In this document: piece by piece, positions 1-8,538 of the stretch
How positions within the stretch are numbered: position 1 is the first letter of the stretch
Layout of the letters: every line of letters starts with the position of its first letter
DNA from: Postechiella marina
Lineage (GTDB): Bacteria > Bacteroidota > Bacteroidia > Flavobacteriales > Flavobacteriaceae
DNA: 64,000 nucleotides
Assembly (NCBI RefSeq): GCF_039538365.1
Contig: NZ_BAABCA010000003.1
Location: 592,999 to 656,998, forward strand
Direction of reading: 5' to 3'
Notes under the pieces: model-generated
Told to the model about the DNA's origin: nothing
What the model saw: the letters and a program-made list of their open reading frames with translations, nothing else
Databases searched by the model: none
Made by a program: the position numbers and the translations under genes

Positions 1-605
1 GGACTCAAATCGTTTTCCTTAACCAAATCTGGCACCGCAATTTCATCATCTACTTCCCCACAAAGGGTAAAATATTTTGTGAGTTCGGTTCTGCTGCTAT
101 CGTATGGTGGTGTTGCGGTAAGCGCAACTGTAAAAAACGAATTTCGGTTTTTTAGAGCCATTAAACAGGTCCACCATGCGCTTTTTAAATGGTGCGCTTC
201 ATCTAAAACAACGGTTTCTATTTGGTGTTTTTCAAAGAATTTAAAATAGTCTTCTTTATCTTCAAAAGACTTGTAAAACGCATGCAGCGATTGGTAGGTT
301 GAAAACGTAACATCGCTAGGCGATTTTATATCGAATGAAAAGTTTTTAAAACTCGAATTTTTAGCAAAAAATTCTTGAAGTCTGCTTTCCCATTGATTTC
401 GAATGGTTAAAGTAGGTGCTAAAACCAAAGTTTTTTTACCTAATCGTCTTAAAATCTCGATACCTAAAATGGTTTTTCCTGATCCTGGCGGAGCTATAAC
501 ATGAAAATGATGATCGGAAATATGACTATCAAAATGTTTTAAAAGCGTATGCTGATAACTTCGCCACGGAAACTTAAATTTTAAAACACTCAGGGATTCT
601 AGCAA
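1..605 (-). CDS. DEAD/DEAH-box SF2 helicase, partial (3' end beyond window)
   Basis: The minus strand reads the N-terminal ATPase domain of a superfamily 2 helicase: a Q-motif-like KFPWRSYQ, Walker A APPGSGKT (near 480-500), LVLAPT, the Walker B/DEAH box DEAHH (near 200) and TATPP (near 110). The frame is open to position 1, so the C-terminal helicase domain is outside the window. The first usual start in this frame after the upstream stop (693-695) is TTG at 603-605. About 17 further codons upstream of it also look coding (NIKSLKAFKNKTHF). An ATG at 676-678 would include them only if the six-A run at 655-660 were one base shorter, so the 5' end may be frameshifted or misread. The substrate cannot be told. 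Family call is firm, start uncertain. Confidence 0.85.
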   Translation of the reverse strand, partial: MLESLSVLKFKFPWRSYQHTLLKHFDSHISDHHFHVIAPPGSGKTILGIEILRRLGKKTLVLAPTLTIRNQWESRLQEFFAKNSSFKNFSFDIKSPSDVTFSTYQSLHAFYKSFEDKEDYFKFFEKHQIETVVLDEAHHLKSAWWTCLMALKNRNSFFTVALTATPPYDSSRTELTKYFTLCGEVDDEIAVPDLVKENDLS

Positions 606-787
606 TACAAAATGGGTTTTATTTTTGAACGCCTTTAAACTTTTTATGTTTCCTAAAAAATGTCTGAAATTCGTCCATACTTCGTTATTTTTTTATGTGT
701 AAAGTCAATATGCATCTCTAAAAATGCCTAATCTGAACAAATTTCAATTCATTTTCGGTTAAAAATAAAAAGTCTAAATGAGTTCAT

Positions 788-795
788 TAACTTTG
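788..795 (+). promoter_or_regulatory. Bacteroidota-type -7 element for hemB
   Basis: The sequence taactttg matches TAnnTTTG, the -7 element of Bacteroidota housekeeping promoters. It lies 25 bases before the ATG at 820 and inside the longer open frame that starts at 778, which argues that translation starts at 820. No exact TTG was seen 19-20 bases upstream. Confidence 0.55.
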
Positions 796-819
796 TATTT
801 GATAAAAGTAACAAAAACT

Positions 820-1809
820 ATGTATCCATTACGAAGAAATAGAAGATTAAGAACCAACGAAGCTATTCGTGCTTTAGTTCGAGAAACCGTAATTACGCCA
901 AACGACTTTTTAGTGCCGCTTTTTGTAGTGGAAGGAAAAGGTATAAAAGACGAAATTCCGTCGATGCCAAATTACTTTCGTTACAGTTTAGATTTGCTTG
1001 AAGGCGAAGTAAAAGAGCTTTGGAAATTGGGGTTAAAATCAGTTTTACTTTTCGTAAAAGTGCCAGATAATTTAAAAGATAACCAAGGTAAAGAAGCCTT
1101 AAACCCTAACGGACTTATGCAACGCGCTATTAAAACCGTTAAAAATGTGTGCCCAGATATGTTGGTAATGACCGATGTAGCTCTAGACCCATATTCGGCT
1201 TACGGACATGATGGTATTATTGAAAACGGACAAATTATAAACGATGAAACTGCTGAGTTTTTAGCAGAAATGAGTGTGTCTCATGCTACTGCTGGAGCCG
1301 ATTTTGTAGCACCAAGCGATATGATGGACGGTCGTATTTTAACCATTCGCGAAGCCCTGGAAGATGAAGGTTTTATTAATACAGGCATCATGAGTTATTC
1401 GGCAAAATATGCATCGGCTTTTTATGGTCCTTTTCGTGATGCCTTAGATTCTGCTCCTGTGGATTTAGTAGATATTCCGAAGGATAAAAAAACATATCAA
1501 ATGGATTTTGGCAACCGTTTTGAAGCCATTAAAGAAACCGAAATGGATATTGATGAAGGCGCCGATATTGTTATGGTAAAACCAGGTATTTCTTATCTTG
1601 ATATTGTAAGAGATATTAAAGAAGAAGTTGATGTTCCTGTTGCTGTATATCAAGTTTCTGGCGAATATGCCATGATAAAAGCTGCTGCCGAAAAAGGTTG
1701 GCTAAACCACGACCAAGTGATGATGGAAACTACAACCGCTTTTAAACGTGCTGGCGCAGATATTATAGCAAGTTACTTTGCTAAAGATGTTGTTAAACTT
1801 ATTTCTTAA
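820..1809 (+). CDS. hemB: Delta-aminolevulinic acid dehydratase (porphobilinogen synthase)
   Basis: HemB condenses two 5-aminolevulinate molecules to porphobilinogen, the first common step of tetrapyrrole synthesis, in the cytosol. The 329-residue product begins MYPLRRNRRLR, usual for the family. It contains MTDVALDPYSAYGHDG, the PSDMMDGR motif, the lysine motif YSAKYASAFYGPFR and the Schiff-base lysine motif VMVKPG. The metal-site segment reads DVALDPYSAYGHDG rather than the cysteine-rich version, which in family terms suggests a magnesium-type rather than zinc-type enzyme. The frame is open back to 778, but a promoter element at 788-795 and the family N-terminus favour 820. It leads a same-strand run of seven genes. 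Confidence 0.96.
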   Translation: MYPLRRNRRLRTNEAIRALVRETVITPNDFLVPLFVVEGKGIKDEIPSMPNYFRYSLDLLEGEVKELWKLGLKSVLLFVKVPDNLKDNQGKEALNPNGLMQRAIKTVKNVCPDMLVMTDVALDPYSAYGHDGIIENGQIINDETAEFLAEMSVSHATAGADFVAPSDMMDGRILTIREALEDEGFINTGIMSYSAKYASAFYGPFRDALDSAPVDLVDIPKDKKTYQMDFGNRFEAIKETEMDIDEGADIVMVKPGISYLDIVRDIKEEVDVPVAVYQVSGEYAMIKAAAEKGWLNHDQVMMETTTAFKRAGADIIASYFAKDVVKLIS

Positions 1810-1835
1810 CTTAGCATAAAACTTAAACACCTCAA

Positions 1836-2957
1836 ATGGCTTTACTCCTTTTTTACGGAATTATTTCAATATTCTTTTCATTTTTATGCTCCATACTAGA
1901 AGCTGTGCTATTAAGCGTTACTCCAACTTTTATTAATGTTAAAAAGAAAGAAAACAAAGCATACGCCGAAGATTTAGAAGCTCTAAAAAAAGATGTAGAC
2001 AGACCACTAATTGCAATACTTACACTTAACACCATAGCACATACCGTTGGTGCCATTTTAGTTGGTGTACAGGCAAAAGTAGCTTATGTAGAATTATACG
2101 GATCAAAAACTATTTCTGTATTTGGCATTGCTTTTACCGAAGAATTAATGGTTGCTGTTGTATCTTCTATAATGACCCTTTTAATATTGGTAGCCTCAGA
2201 AATTATACCAAAAACCATTGGAGCAACCTACTGGAAAGGCTTAGCTAATTTTACAACAAAAGCTTTAAAAATATTAATATTTCCATTAAAATGGACGGGT
2301 ATTTTATGGTTACTGCAATTAACAACAAAACTAATTGGTGGTAAAGGCCACGGTAGTGTTTTAAGTCGCGAAGGTTTTTTGGTTATGGCAGATATGGCAC
2401 AAGAAGAAGGCTTATTTCAAGAATCGGAAAGTAAGGTTATAAAAAACCTTTTAACTTTTAAAGATGTTAGAGCCAAAGATGTTATGACGCCTCGAACGGT
2501 TATGAAAACCGAAAACGAAACGACTACTGTTGAAACTTTTTTTAATAAAAACCTTAACTTACGTTTTTCTAGAATCCCACTTTATACAGACTCTGAAGAC
2601 AATATAAAAAGTCTTGTTTTAAAAGATGAAATCTATAAAGAAATGGCTTTGGGCAATGGCAATAAAAAATTGTCTGAACTAAAAAGAGATATTATTATAG
2701 TAGATAGAAATATTGCTATACCAACGCTTTTTGAAAAACTTATTGAAACCAAAAACCATATGGCTTTGGTTGTGGATGAGTATGGTACTGTAAGTGGTAT
2801 TGTAACCATGGAAGACGTTATAGAAACACTTCTTGGCCTAGAAATTATGGATGAAAGTGATAATGTATCAGACTTACAAGTACAAGCTAGAAAAAATTGG
2901 GAATCTCGCGCTAAAAAATTAGGTATTTTACAAGACGATAATAAAAGCCTAGATTAG
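1836..2957 (+). CDS. CNNM/CorC-type hemolysin-family membrane protein with CBS domains
   Basis: A 373-residue inner-membrane protein. The first ~180 residues form the DUF21/CNNM transmembrane domain, with a hydrophobic start and later segments around the SEIIPKTIGA motif. A CBS-domain pair follows at about residues 205-325 (VMTPRTVM near the start; VVDEYGTVSGIVTMEDVIE near the end). The family is linked to magnesium or other divalent cation efflux and to adenosine-nucleotide sensing through the CBS pair. There is no CorC_HlyC C-terminal domain, so it is a short form. It follows hemB by 26 bases and precedes ogt by 4, so it is probably co-transcribed. The transported ion cannot be read from the sequence. 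Confidence 0.88.
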   Translation: MALLLFYGIISIFFSFLCSILEAVLLSVTPTFINVKKKENKAYAEDLEALKKDVDRPLIAILTLNTIAHTVGAILVGVQAKVAYVELYGSKTISVFGIAFTEELMVAVVSSIMTLLILVASEIIPKTIGATYWKGLANFTTKALKILIFPLKWTGILWLLQLTTKLIGGKGHGSVLSREGFLVMADMAQEEGLFQESESKVIKNLLTFKDVRAKDVMTPRTVMKTENETTTVETFFNKNLNLRFSRIPLYTDSEDNIKSLVLKDEIYKEMALGNGNKKLSELKRDIIIVDRNIAIPTLFEKLIETKNHMALVVDEYGTVSGIVTMEDVIETLLGLEIMDESDNVSDLQVQARKNWESRAKKLGILQDDNKSLD

Positions 2958-2961
2958 TAAA

Positions 2962-3435
2962 ATGGAAACATGCATTATCAACTCGCCTTTAGGTTTCACT
3001 AAAATAGTTGGTGATGTTAACGGTATTGCATCGGTAAGCGTATTAAATTCTCAAGAACAGCTAACAGATATTATTCCTGTTGAATTAGAAGATTGCGTTA
3101 TTCAGCTTAACGAATATTTTGAAGGTTCTCGCAATCAATTCAATTTAAAACTAAATCCGCAAGGCACAAGTTTTCAAAAAAAAGTATGGAAAGCGCTTGA
3201 GGCTATTCCGTACAACAAAACCATATCTTACTTAGAGCTATCTAAGCAATTAGGCGATGTAAAAGCTATTAGAGCAGTTGCAAATGCCAATGGAAAAAAC
3301 CCAATTTGGATTATCGTACCCTGCCATCGTGTAATTGGCAGTAATGGCAGCTTAACAGGGTATGCTGGTGGTTTACACCGTAAAAAATGGCTTTTAGAAC
3401 ACGAAAACCCATACAAACAACAATCTCTTTTTTAA
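2962..3435 (+). CDS. ogt: Methylated-DNA--[protein]-cysteine S-methyltransferase
   Basis: A suicide DNA-repair protein that moves the alkyl group from O6-alkylguanine (and O4-alkylthymine) to its own cysteine. The 157-residue product has the active-site motif PCHRV with the acceptor cysteine at residue 121, preceded by the DNA-binding segment AIRAVANANGKNP (arginine finger) and followed by GYAGGLHRKKWLLEHE. Length fits the Ogt/MGMT group without an Ada N-terminal domain. It starts 4 bases after the CNNM gene stop and ends 4 bases before the next gene, so it is in a tight operon-like run. Confidence 0.95.
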   Translation: METCIINSPLGFTKIVGDVNGIASVSVLNSQEQLTDIIPVELEDCVIQLNEYFEGSRNQFNLKLNPQGTSFQKKVWKALEAIPYNKTISYLELSKQLGDVKAIRAVANANGKNPIWIIVPCHRVIGSNGSLTGYAGGLHRKKWLLEHENPYKQQSLF

Positions 3436-3439
3436 AAAT

Positions 3440-3958
3440 ATGTACAGAACTCTTTCTAATATAGCAAAGCGCTTTTTTACAGAAGCCCAAATATACAAAC
3501 ATGGTTTTAACTTATCGCCCATGTATAGGCGTTCTACAGGTAGAGTTATTGAAGTATCTGGAGACTTATTGTATGTAAAAATTAAAATTCCGATAAGTTA
3601 TAAAAACAGAAATTTTGTTGGTTCTATATTTGGTGGTAGTCTGTTTTCTGCAACCGATCCTATTTACATGATTCAGTTAATTAATATTCTTGGCGATAAC
3701 TATGTTGTTTGGGATAAGGATGCAACCATAAAATACAAACGTCCTGCACGAGAAGATGTTTTTACCGAGTTTATTTTTACAAACGAAGACATAGAGCACA
3801 TAAAAAAACAAGTATCAGAACATGGAGAATACAACCTAGTAAAAACTCCAAACATTGTAAATAAAGATGGTATTACCATAGCAGAGCTGCACAAAACAAT
3901 GTATGTAGCCGATAAAAATTTCTATAAAGAAAAACGCAAACAAAGGGCAAATAAATAG
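3440..3958 (+). CDS. DUF4442 (hotdog-fold, thioesterase-like) protein
   Basis: A 172-residue cytosolic protein with no signal peptide or membrane segment. The order MYRRSTGRV..., SYKNRNFVGSIFGGSLFSATDP (family hallmark GSLFSATDP near residue 70) and IKYKRPAREDV is that of DUF4442, a hotdog-fold family related to PaaI-type acyl-CoA thioesterases. The enzymatic activity of this family is not settled, so a thioesterase role is inference. It follows ogt by 4 bases and shares its direction. A 47-base gap separates it from the next gene. Confidence 0.75.
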   Translation: MYRTLSNIAKRFFTEAQIYKHGFNLSPMYRRSTGRVIEVSGDLLYVKIKIPISYKNRNFVGSIFGGSLFSATDPIYMIQLINILGDNYVVWDKDATIKYKRPAREDVFTEFIFTNEDIEHIKKQVSEHGEYNLVKTPNIVNKDGITIAELHKTMYVADKNFYKEKRKQRANK

Positions 3959-4005
3959 TTCTTCAATAAGAATTTGCTATATTTAGTAGTTATAAACTAT
4001 TTATA

Positions 4006-5157
4006 ATGAAATTTCTTAAAAAACTATTTAAATTTTTAATTATCCTCTTCGCAATAACAATTGCACTTCTCTATATTACAGATACAGACTATCTTATTAA
4101 AGCAGTACGAACCATTTATTTAAAAGGACACACTACAGCATTTTTAGAAGACTATAAAAACTTTGAAAATGGAATTGTGGAAAATGGAACACCACAACCT
4201 TGGCCAAATCATAAAGACTACAATTTGGCTGAAGAAACCGAAAATCTTAAAAAAATTAATAAAACCAACGGAACCATTGCCTACGTTATAATTAAAAATG
4301 ATAGTATTTGGTTCGAGAATTATTACGATGGTTTTAACGCTAATTCTCAGTCTAACTCGTTTTCTATGGCAAAAAGCTATGTATCTGGTTTAATGGGTAA
4401 AGCCATTCAAGAAGGGTACATAAAAAGCTTAGACCAGCCCGTAAGCGATTTTATACCAGAGTTTAGCAAAGGCCTAGCTGCAAAAATGACAGTTGGCCAC
4501 CTATCTAGCATGGCGTCTGGCACAACTTGGGATGAAAAATATTACTCACCGTTATCTATAGTTACACGTGCTTATTTTGATGATGATTTAGAAAAAGTAA
4601 TGCTAGGCTTAACCATGGAAAAAGAACCCGGTAAAAGCTTTAAATACTCAAGCGGAGATACACAAATGCTTGCTATGGTTATTGAGAAAGCTACCGGTAA
4701 AAAATTATACGATTATTTAACCGAAAGCTTCTGGAAGCCTTTACAATCTGAAAACCCAACGCTTTGGCAAGTTGATAGTGAAACCCATGATTTAGTAAAA
4801 GCTTACTGCTGTATAGCGAGTAATGCTAAAGATTTTGCGCGCTTTGGCAAACTTTACAAAGACCACGGAAAATGGAATGGTAAACAAATTTTAGACTCTA
4901 CTTTTATAGCCAAATCGTTAAAACCTGTATATACCGATGGCCAAATGTATGGCTATGGTTGGTGGTTAAAAACCATTGGCACAAAAAACTTTTTTATGAT
5001 GCGAGGCCATTTAGGTCAATATGTTATTGTAGAACCAACAGACAATGTAATTATAGTTAGACTAGGACATTCTAAAGGAAACAACAATAAAGTTGGCCAA
5101 TTTACAACCGATATTAATACGTATATTGAAGAGGCTTATAAAATGTTAAATAAATGA
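4006..5157 (+). CDS. Serine hydrolase of the beta-lactamase / class C PBP family
   Basis: A 383-residue protein with an N-terminal hydrophobic segment (about residues 8-25) that anchors it in the membrane or serves as a signal. The serine beta-lactamase-like fold is marked by SMAK with the nucleophile at residue 120 and general-base lysine at 123, a YSSGD motif (Tyr-x-Ser) near residue 215, and a late HLGQY motif replacing the KTG box. This pattern is that of class C/esterase-like (EstB, 6-aminohexanoate hydrolase-like) enzymes. The natural substrate cannot be assigned. It overlaps the next gene by 4 bases (ATGA), so the two are translationally coupled. Confidence 0.85.
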   Translation: MKFLKKLFKFLIILFAITIALLYITDTDYLIKAVRTIYLKGHTTAFLEDYKNFENGIVENGTPQPWPNHKDYNLAEETENLKKINKTNGTIAYVIIKNDSIWFENYYDGFNANSQSNSFSMAKSYVSGLMGKAIQEGYIKSLDQPVSDFIPEFSKGLAAKMTVGHLSSMASGTTWDEKYYSPLSIVTRAYFDDDLEKVMLGLTMEKEPGKSFKYSSGDTQMLAMVIEKATGKKLYDYLTESFWKPLQSENPTLWQVDSETHDLVKAYCCIASNAKDFARFGKLYKDHGKWNGKQILDSTFIAKSLKPVYTDGQMYGYGWWLKTIGTKNFFMMRGHLGQYVIVEPTDNVIIVRLGHSKGNNNKVGQFTTDINTYIEEAYKMLNK

Positions 5158-5867
5158 TATCGAAAATAAATCTTGAAAACATATTATTTTTAGATATTGA
5201 AACGGTACCTGAAACTCAATATTTTTCTGATTTAGATGAAGTAAAACAAGAGTTATGGGCATCGAAAACGCAATATCAAAGAAAAGACGAGTACACACCT
5301 GAAACTTTTTACGATCGTGCTGGTATTTGGGCAGAATTTGGAAAAATTGTTTGTATTTCGGTTGGTTATTTTAGTTTTTCTAGAAACGAAAGGCATTTTA
5401 GAGTAACCTCTTTTTACGGAGACGAAATTAAAATATTAAACGATTTTAAAGCACTTTTAAATTCTCATTTTAATGAAGCCAAACATTTACTCTGCGCTCA
5501 CAACGGTAAAGAATTTGATTTTCCATACATTGCTAGGCGCATGATTATTAAAGGCATAGAAATACCATACAAACTTAATTTATTTGGTAAAAAACCATGG
5601 GAAGTTCCGCACCTAGATACTTTAGAGCTATGGAAATTTGGAGATTATAAAAACTACACTTCGCTTAAACTACTAACCAATGTTTTAGGTATTCCGTCTC
5701 CAAAAGACGATATAGATGGCAGCGAAGTTGCCCGAGTTTATTACGAAGAAAATGAGGTAGAAAGAATTATTGTATACTGTGAAAAAGACACTATTGCTGT
5801 AGCTCAAATATTTTTAAGACTACGTGGTGATGAGTTATTAGACAACGAAGAAATTATTCATATTTAA
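5154..5867 (+). CDS. 3'-5' exonuclease, PolB-related (DEDDy type)
   Basis: A 237-residue cytosolic protein resembling the exonuclease domain of family B DNA polymerases. ExoI motif is LDIETVP (Asp14, Glu16), ExoII is in LLCAHNGKEFDFPYIARR and ExoIII is YCEKD, the Tyr-x3-Asp of the DEDDy subgroup. No polymerase domain follows, so it is a stand-alone exonuclease of the type often annotated as predicted PolB-like 3'-5' exonuclease. Its ATG overlaps the stop of the serine hydrolase gene, and its stop abuts the ATG of the ABC protein gene, so the three genes are very likely in one transcript. Confidence 0.85.
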   Translation: MISKINLENILFLDIETVPETQYFSDLDEVKQELWASKTQYQRKDEYTPETFYDRAGIWAEFGKIVCISVGYFSFSRNERHFRVTSFYGDEIKILNDFKALLNSHFNEAKHLLCAHNGKEFDFPYIARRMIIKGIEIPYKLNLFGKKPWEVPHLDTLELWKFGDYKNYTSLKLLTNVLGIPSPKDDIDGSEVARVYYEENEVERIIVYCEKDTIAVAQIFLRLRGDELLDNEEIIHI

Positions 5868-7547
5868 ATGAAAGAACATCCAATATTAAATATAAAAAAC
5901 CTTTCTATTTCTTTTGGAAAAAATAAGGTAATTCATAATATTTCTTATTATTTAAATAAAAATGAAATACTTGGTATTGTAGGAGAATCGGGTTCTGGTA
6001 AATCTGTGTCATCATTAGCTATACTTGGGCTTTTACCTTCAAAAATATCAAAAATAAATTCTGGTAGCATCACTTACAATAACCAAGATTTAACACAGCT
6101 CTCACCAAAATTATTTAGACAAATTCGAGGTAAAAAAATAGCCATGATTTTTCAAGAGCCTATGAGTTCTTTAAATCCATCGATGGTTTGTGGAAAACAA
6201 GTTGCAGAAATTTTAAAACAACACACAAGTCTTAATAAATCTGAAATTAAAAAAAACGTTTTATCGCTTTTTAGTCAAGTAAAATTACCAGATCCTAATC
6301 GCGTTTTTAAATCTTACCCACACGAAATATCTGGCGGACAAAAACAACGGGTAATGATTGCTATGGCTATCGCTTGCAAACCCGACATATTAATTGCAGA
6401 CGAACCCACAACTGCCCTAGATGTAACCGTACAAAAAGATATAATTGCCTTACTTAAAGAGTTACAAAGCAATACCAAAATGAGTATTATTTTTATAACT
6501 CACGATTTGGCATTAATATCAGAAATTGCAAATCGTGTTTTAGTTATGTACAAAGGTAATATTGTTGAAGAGGGCGAGGTTTCTAAAATATTTAAAACAC
6601 CTCAACACAACTACACAAAAGCTCTTATTAATTCTAGACCCTCTTTAAATGTTAGGCTAAAAATTTTACCAACTATTCAAGACTTTTTAAACAATACTAT
6701 TTCTGAAGACATTATTACTAGAGAAGAACGCAAAGCAAAACACGACATTTTATATAGCAAACCACCATTACTAGAAGTAATAAATATAGAGAAGGCATAC
6801 ATTTCTAATTCGGGGTGGTTTAAAAAGCCAGAATGTTTTAAGGCTGTAAATAATGTTAGTTTTAAACTTTACGAAGGCGAAACATTAGGTTTAGTAGGCG
6901 AATCTGGCTGTGGAAAATCGACCTTAGGAAATGCCATTCTTCAATTAGACAAAGCAACTGCAGGACACATTTTATATAAAGGTGAAGACATTACAAAACT
7001 TTCTAAATATGATATTAGAAAACTAAGAAAAGACATTCAAATTATTTTTCAAGACCCTTATTCGTCACTAAATCCAAGAATTCCTGTGGGGCAAGCTATT
7101 ATGGAGCCTATGATGGTTCACAATCTTTATAATTCTGATAAAGAAAGAAAAGAAAAAGTAATAGAAATTTTAAATAGAGTTGGACTATCTGAAGGTTATT
7201 TTAATCGCTATCCGCATGAGTTTTCTGGCGGACAAAGACAACGCATTGGTATTGCTAGAACTATAGCTTTAAAACCTAAACTTATAGTTTGCGACGAATC
7301 GGTCTCTGCACTAGACATTTCTGTACAAGCACAAGTATTAAACTTGCTTAACGAATTAAAGGAAGCCTTTGGTTTTACATACATTTTTATATCGCACGAT
7401 TTGGCGGTAGTAAAATATATGTCTGATCAATTATTGGTGATGAATGCAGGTAAAATTGAAGAATTAGATGATGCCGATATTATTTACAACACTCCTAAAA
7501 AAGAATACACTAAAAAATTAATTCATGCTATACCCAAAGGGTTATAG
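5868..7547 (+). CDS. Double-ATPase ABC protein of the oligopeptide/dipeptide (YejF/GsiA-like) type
   Basis: A 559-residue cytosolic ATPase with two complete nucleotide-binding domains in tandem. Domain 1 has Walker A GESGSGKS (near residue 40), signature SGGQKQR and Walker B ILIADEPTTALD. Domain 2 (from about 300) has GESGCGKST, signature SGGQRQR and LIVCDESVSALD. Each is followed by the oligopeptide-transporter C-terminal signature region (QHNYTKAL, KKEYTKKLI). It energises import of peptides or similar solutes as the fused equivalent of OppD-OppF. No permease or binding-protein gene is adjacent, so partners must be elsewhere. Domain 2 Walker B has Ser after the Glu where domain 1 has Pro; the catalytic Glu is present in both. 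Confidence 0.92.
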   Translation: MKEHPILNIKNLSISFGKNKVIHNISYYLNKNEILGIVGESGSGKSVSSLAILGLLPSKISKINSGSITYNNQDLTQLSPKLFRQIRGKKIAMIFQEPMSSLNPSMVCGKQVAEILKQHTSLNKSEIKKNVLSLFSQVKLPDPNRVFKSYPHEISGGQKQRVMIAMAIACKPDILIADEPTTALDVTVQKDIIALLKELQSNTKMSIIFITHDLALISEIANRVLVMYKGNIVEEGEVSKIFKTPQHNYTKALINSRPSLNVRLKILPTIQDFLNNTISEDIITREERKAKHDILYSKPPLLEVINIEKAYISNSGWFKKPECFKAVNNVSFKLYEGETLGLVGESGCGKSTLGNAILQLDKATAGHILYKGEDITKLSKYDIRKLRKDIQIIFQDPYSSLNPRIPVGQAIMEPMMVHNLYNSDKERKEKVIEILNRVGLSEGYFNRYPHEFSGGQRQRIGIARTIALKPKLIVCDESVSALDISVQAQVLNLLNELKEAFGFTYIFISHDLAVVKYMSDQLLVMNAGKIEELDDADIIYNTPKKEYTKKLIHAIPKGL

Positions 7548-7562
7548 CATGAATATTTTTTT
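7521..7562 (+). terminator. Intrinsic terminator overlapping the 3' end of the ABC gene
   Basis: attcatgctataccc (7521-7535) pairs with gggttatagcatgaat (7539-7554), a 15-bp stem with one bulged T and an AAA loop, followed by ATTTTTTT. The stop codon of the ABC gene lies inside the hairpin. Confidence 0.85.
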
Positions 7563-7664
7563 GGTTAGATAAACTAGACTTTTTACAAAGTTTGCATTAT
7601 TACGAATTGTTTCGCGAAATTTACTCACTTCAAAAGAGGCTTGTTCAGGTAGATTTGGTTCCAT
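7542..7664 (-). CDS. Possible small protein, 40 residues, unknown
   Basis: A short minus-strand open frame from ATG (7662-7664) to TAA (7542-7544) encodes a 40-residue polar, basic peptide beginning MEPNLPEQASFEVSKFRETI and ending in a more hydrophobic stretch. Its composition resembles a real protein and it fills part of an otherwise empty 288-base convergent gap. Against it: its last codons lie within the terminator hairpin of the ABC gene, no clear promoter was seen upstream, and the length is close to what chance allows. I do not recognise the family. Confidence 0.4.
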   Translation of the reverse strand: MEPNLPEQASFEVSKFRETIRNNANFVKSLVYLTKKIFML

Positions 7665-7835
7665 AGTCGTAGGTTAAGATTTATGGTAGATTTGGGAAAA
7701 TCTATATTATTAATTGGTTTCTTTGGGCATTGTAAATATATAACTCTTTTTAATAAAATCAGCTTAAAAACAAAATTAATCGATAAAATGCAGGTTATTT
7801 TAACATTTATGTATTTTTTGAAGGTTTTAACCTAC

Positions 7836-8489
7836 TTAAAGTGTCATTTCTGGAATATCACCTTCAACAATTAACGTTCCTTCTGTTGCTTTTTTAATAT
7901 CGTCTACCAATACATTTGGAGCACGCTCTAAAAGTTTAAAGCCTTGCGGTGTAACTTCTAAAACAGCAAGGTTAGTTACAATCTTTTTAACACAACCAAC
8001 GCCAGTTAAAGGCAGAGAACATTTTTTTAAAAGTTTAGATTCGCCACGTTTATTAGTATGCATCATAGCTACAATAATATTTTCTGCACTCGCAACTAAA
8101 TCCATAGCACCACCCATACCTTTTACCATACGACCAGGAATTTTCCAATTGGCAATATCTCCGTTTTCTGCTACCTCCATAGCGCCTAAAATAGTAAGGT
8201 CTACATGTTGCCCACGAATCATAGAAAAACTTAAAGCAGAGTCGAAAAAACTAGCTCCTGGTAGTGTTGTTATGGTTTGTTTTCCTGCATTAATAATATC
8301 GGCATCCTCTTCTCCTTCAAAAGGAAAAGGCCCCATGCCTAAAACTCCATTTTCACTTTGAAACTCGACTTCTATATCGTTACGAACATAATTTGCTACT
8401 AAAGTTGGAATTCCTATACCTAGATTAACATAGTAACCATCTTTAACCTCTTTTGCTATACGTTTTGCTATACCTATTTTGTCTAACAT
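7836..8489 (-). CDS. scoB: 3-oxoacid CoA-transferase subunit B
   Basis: The beta subunit of succinyl-CoA:3-ketoacid CoA-transferase, which moves CoA between succinyl-CoA and acetoacetate (or related 3-oxoacids) in ketone-body and branched-chain catabolism. The 217-residue product has the family order NLGIGIPTLV, the catalytic glutamate motif SENGVLG (near residue 46), GAMEVAENGDIANW and GMGGAMDLV. It sits 49 bases downstream of scoA on the same strand, as usual for the heterotetramer. A butyrate-acetoacetate or acetate transferase of the AtoA type cannot be excluded from sequence alone. Confidence 0.93.
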   Translation of the reverse strand: MLDKIGIAKRIAKEVKDGYYVNLGIGIPTLVANYVRNDIEVEFQSENGVLGMGPFPFEGEEDADIINAGKQTITTLPGASFFDSALSFSMIRGQHVDLTILGAMEVAENGDIANWKIPGRMVKGMGGAMDLVASAENIIVAMMHTNKRGESKLLKKCSLPLTGVGCVKKIVTNLAVLEVTPQGFKLLERAPNVLVDDIKKATEGTLIVEGDIPEMTL

Positions 8490-8538
8490 AAATACTTTTC
8501 TTATTTGTTATTCCTGCGAAAGCAAGAAAGAGAAATTA

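Noticed and set aside
1465..1653. Open frame on the strand opposite hemB
   Set aside because: It is fully inside a well-supported gene on the other strand and has low-complexity residues with no family features.
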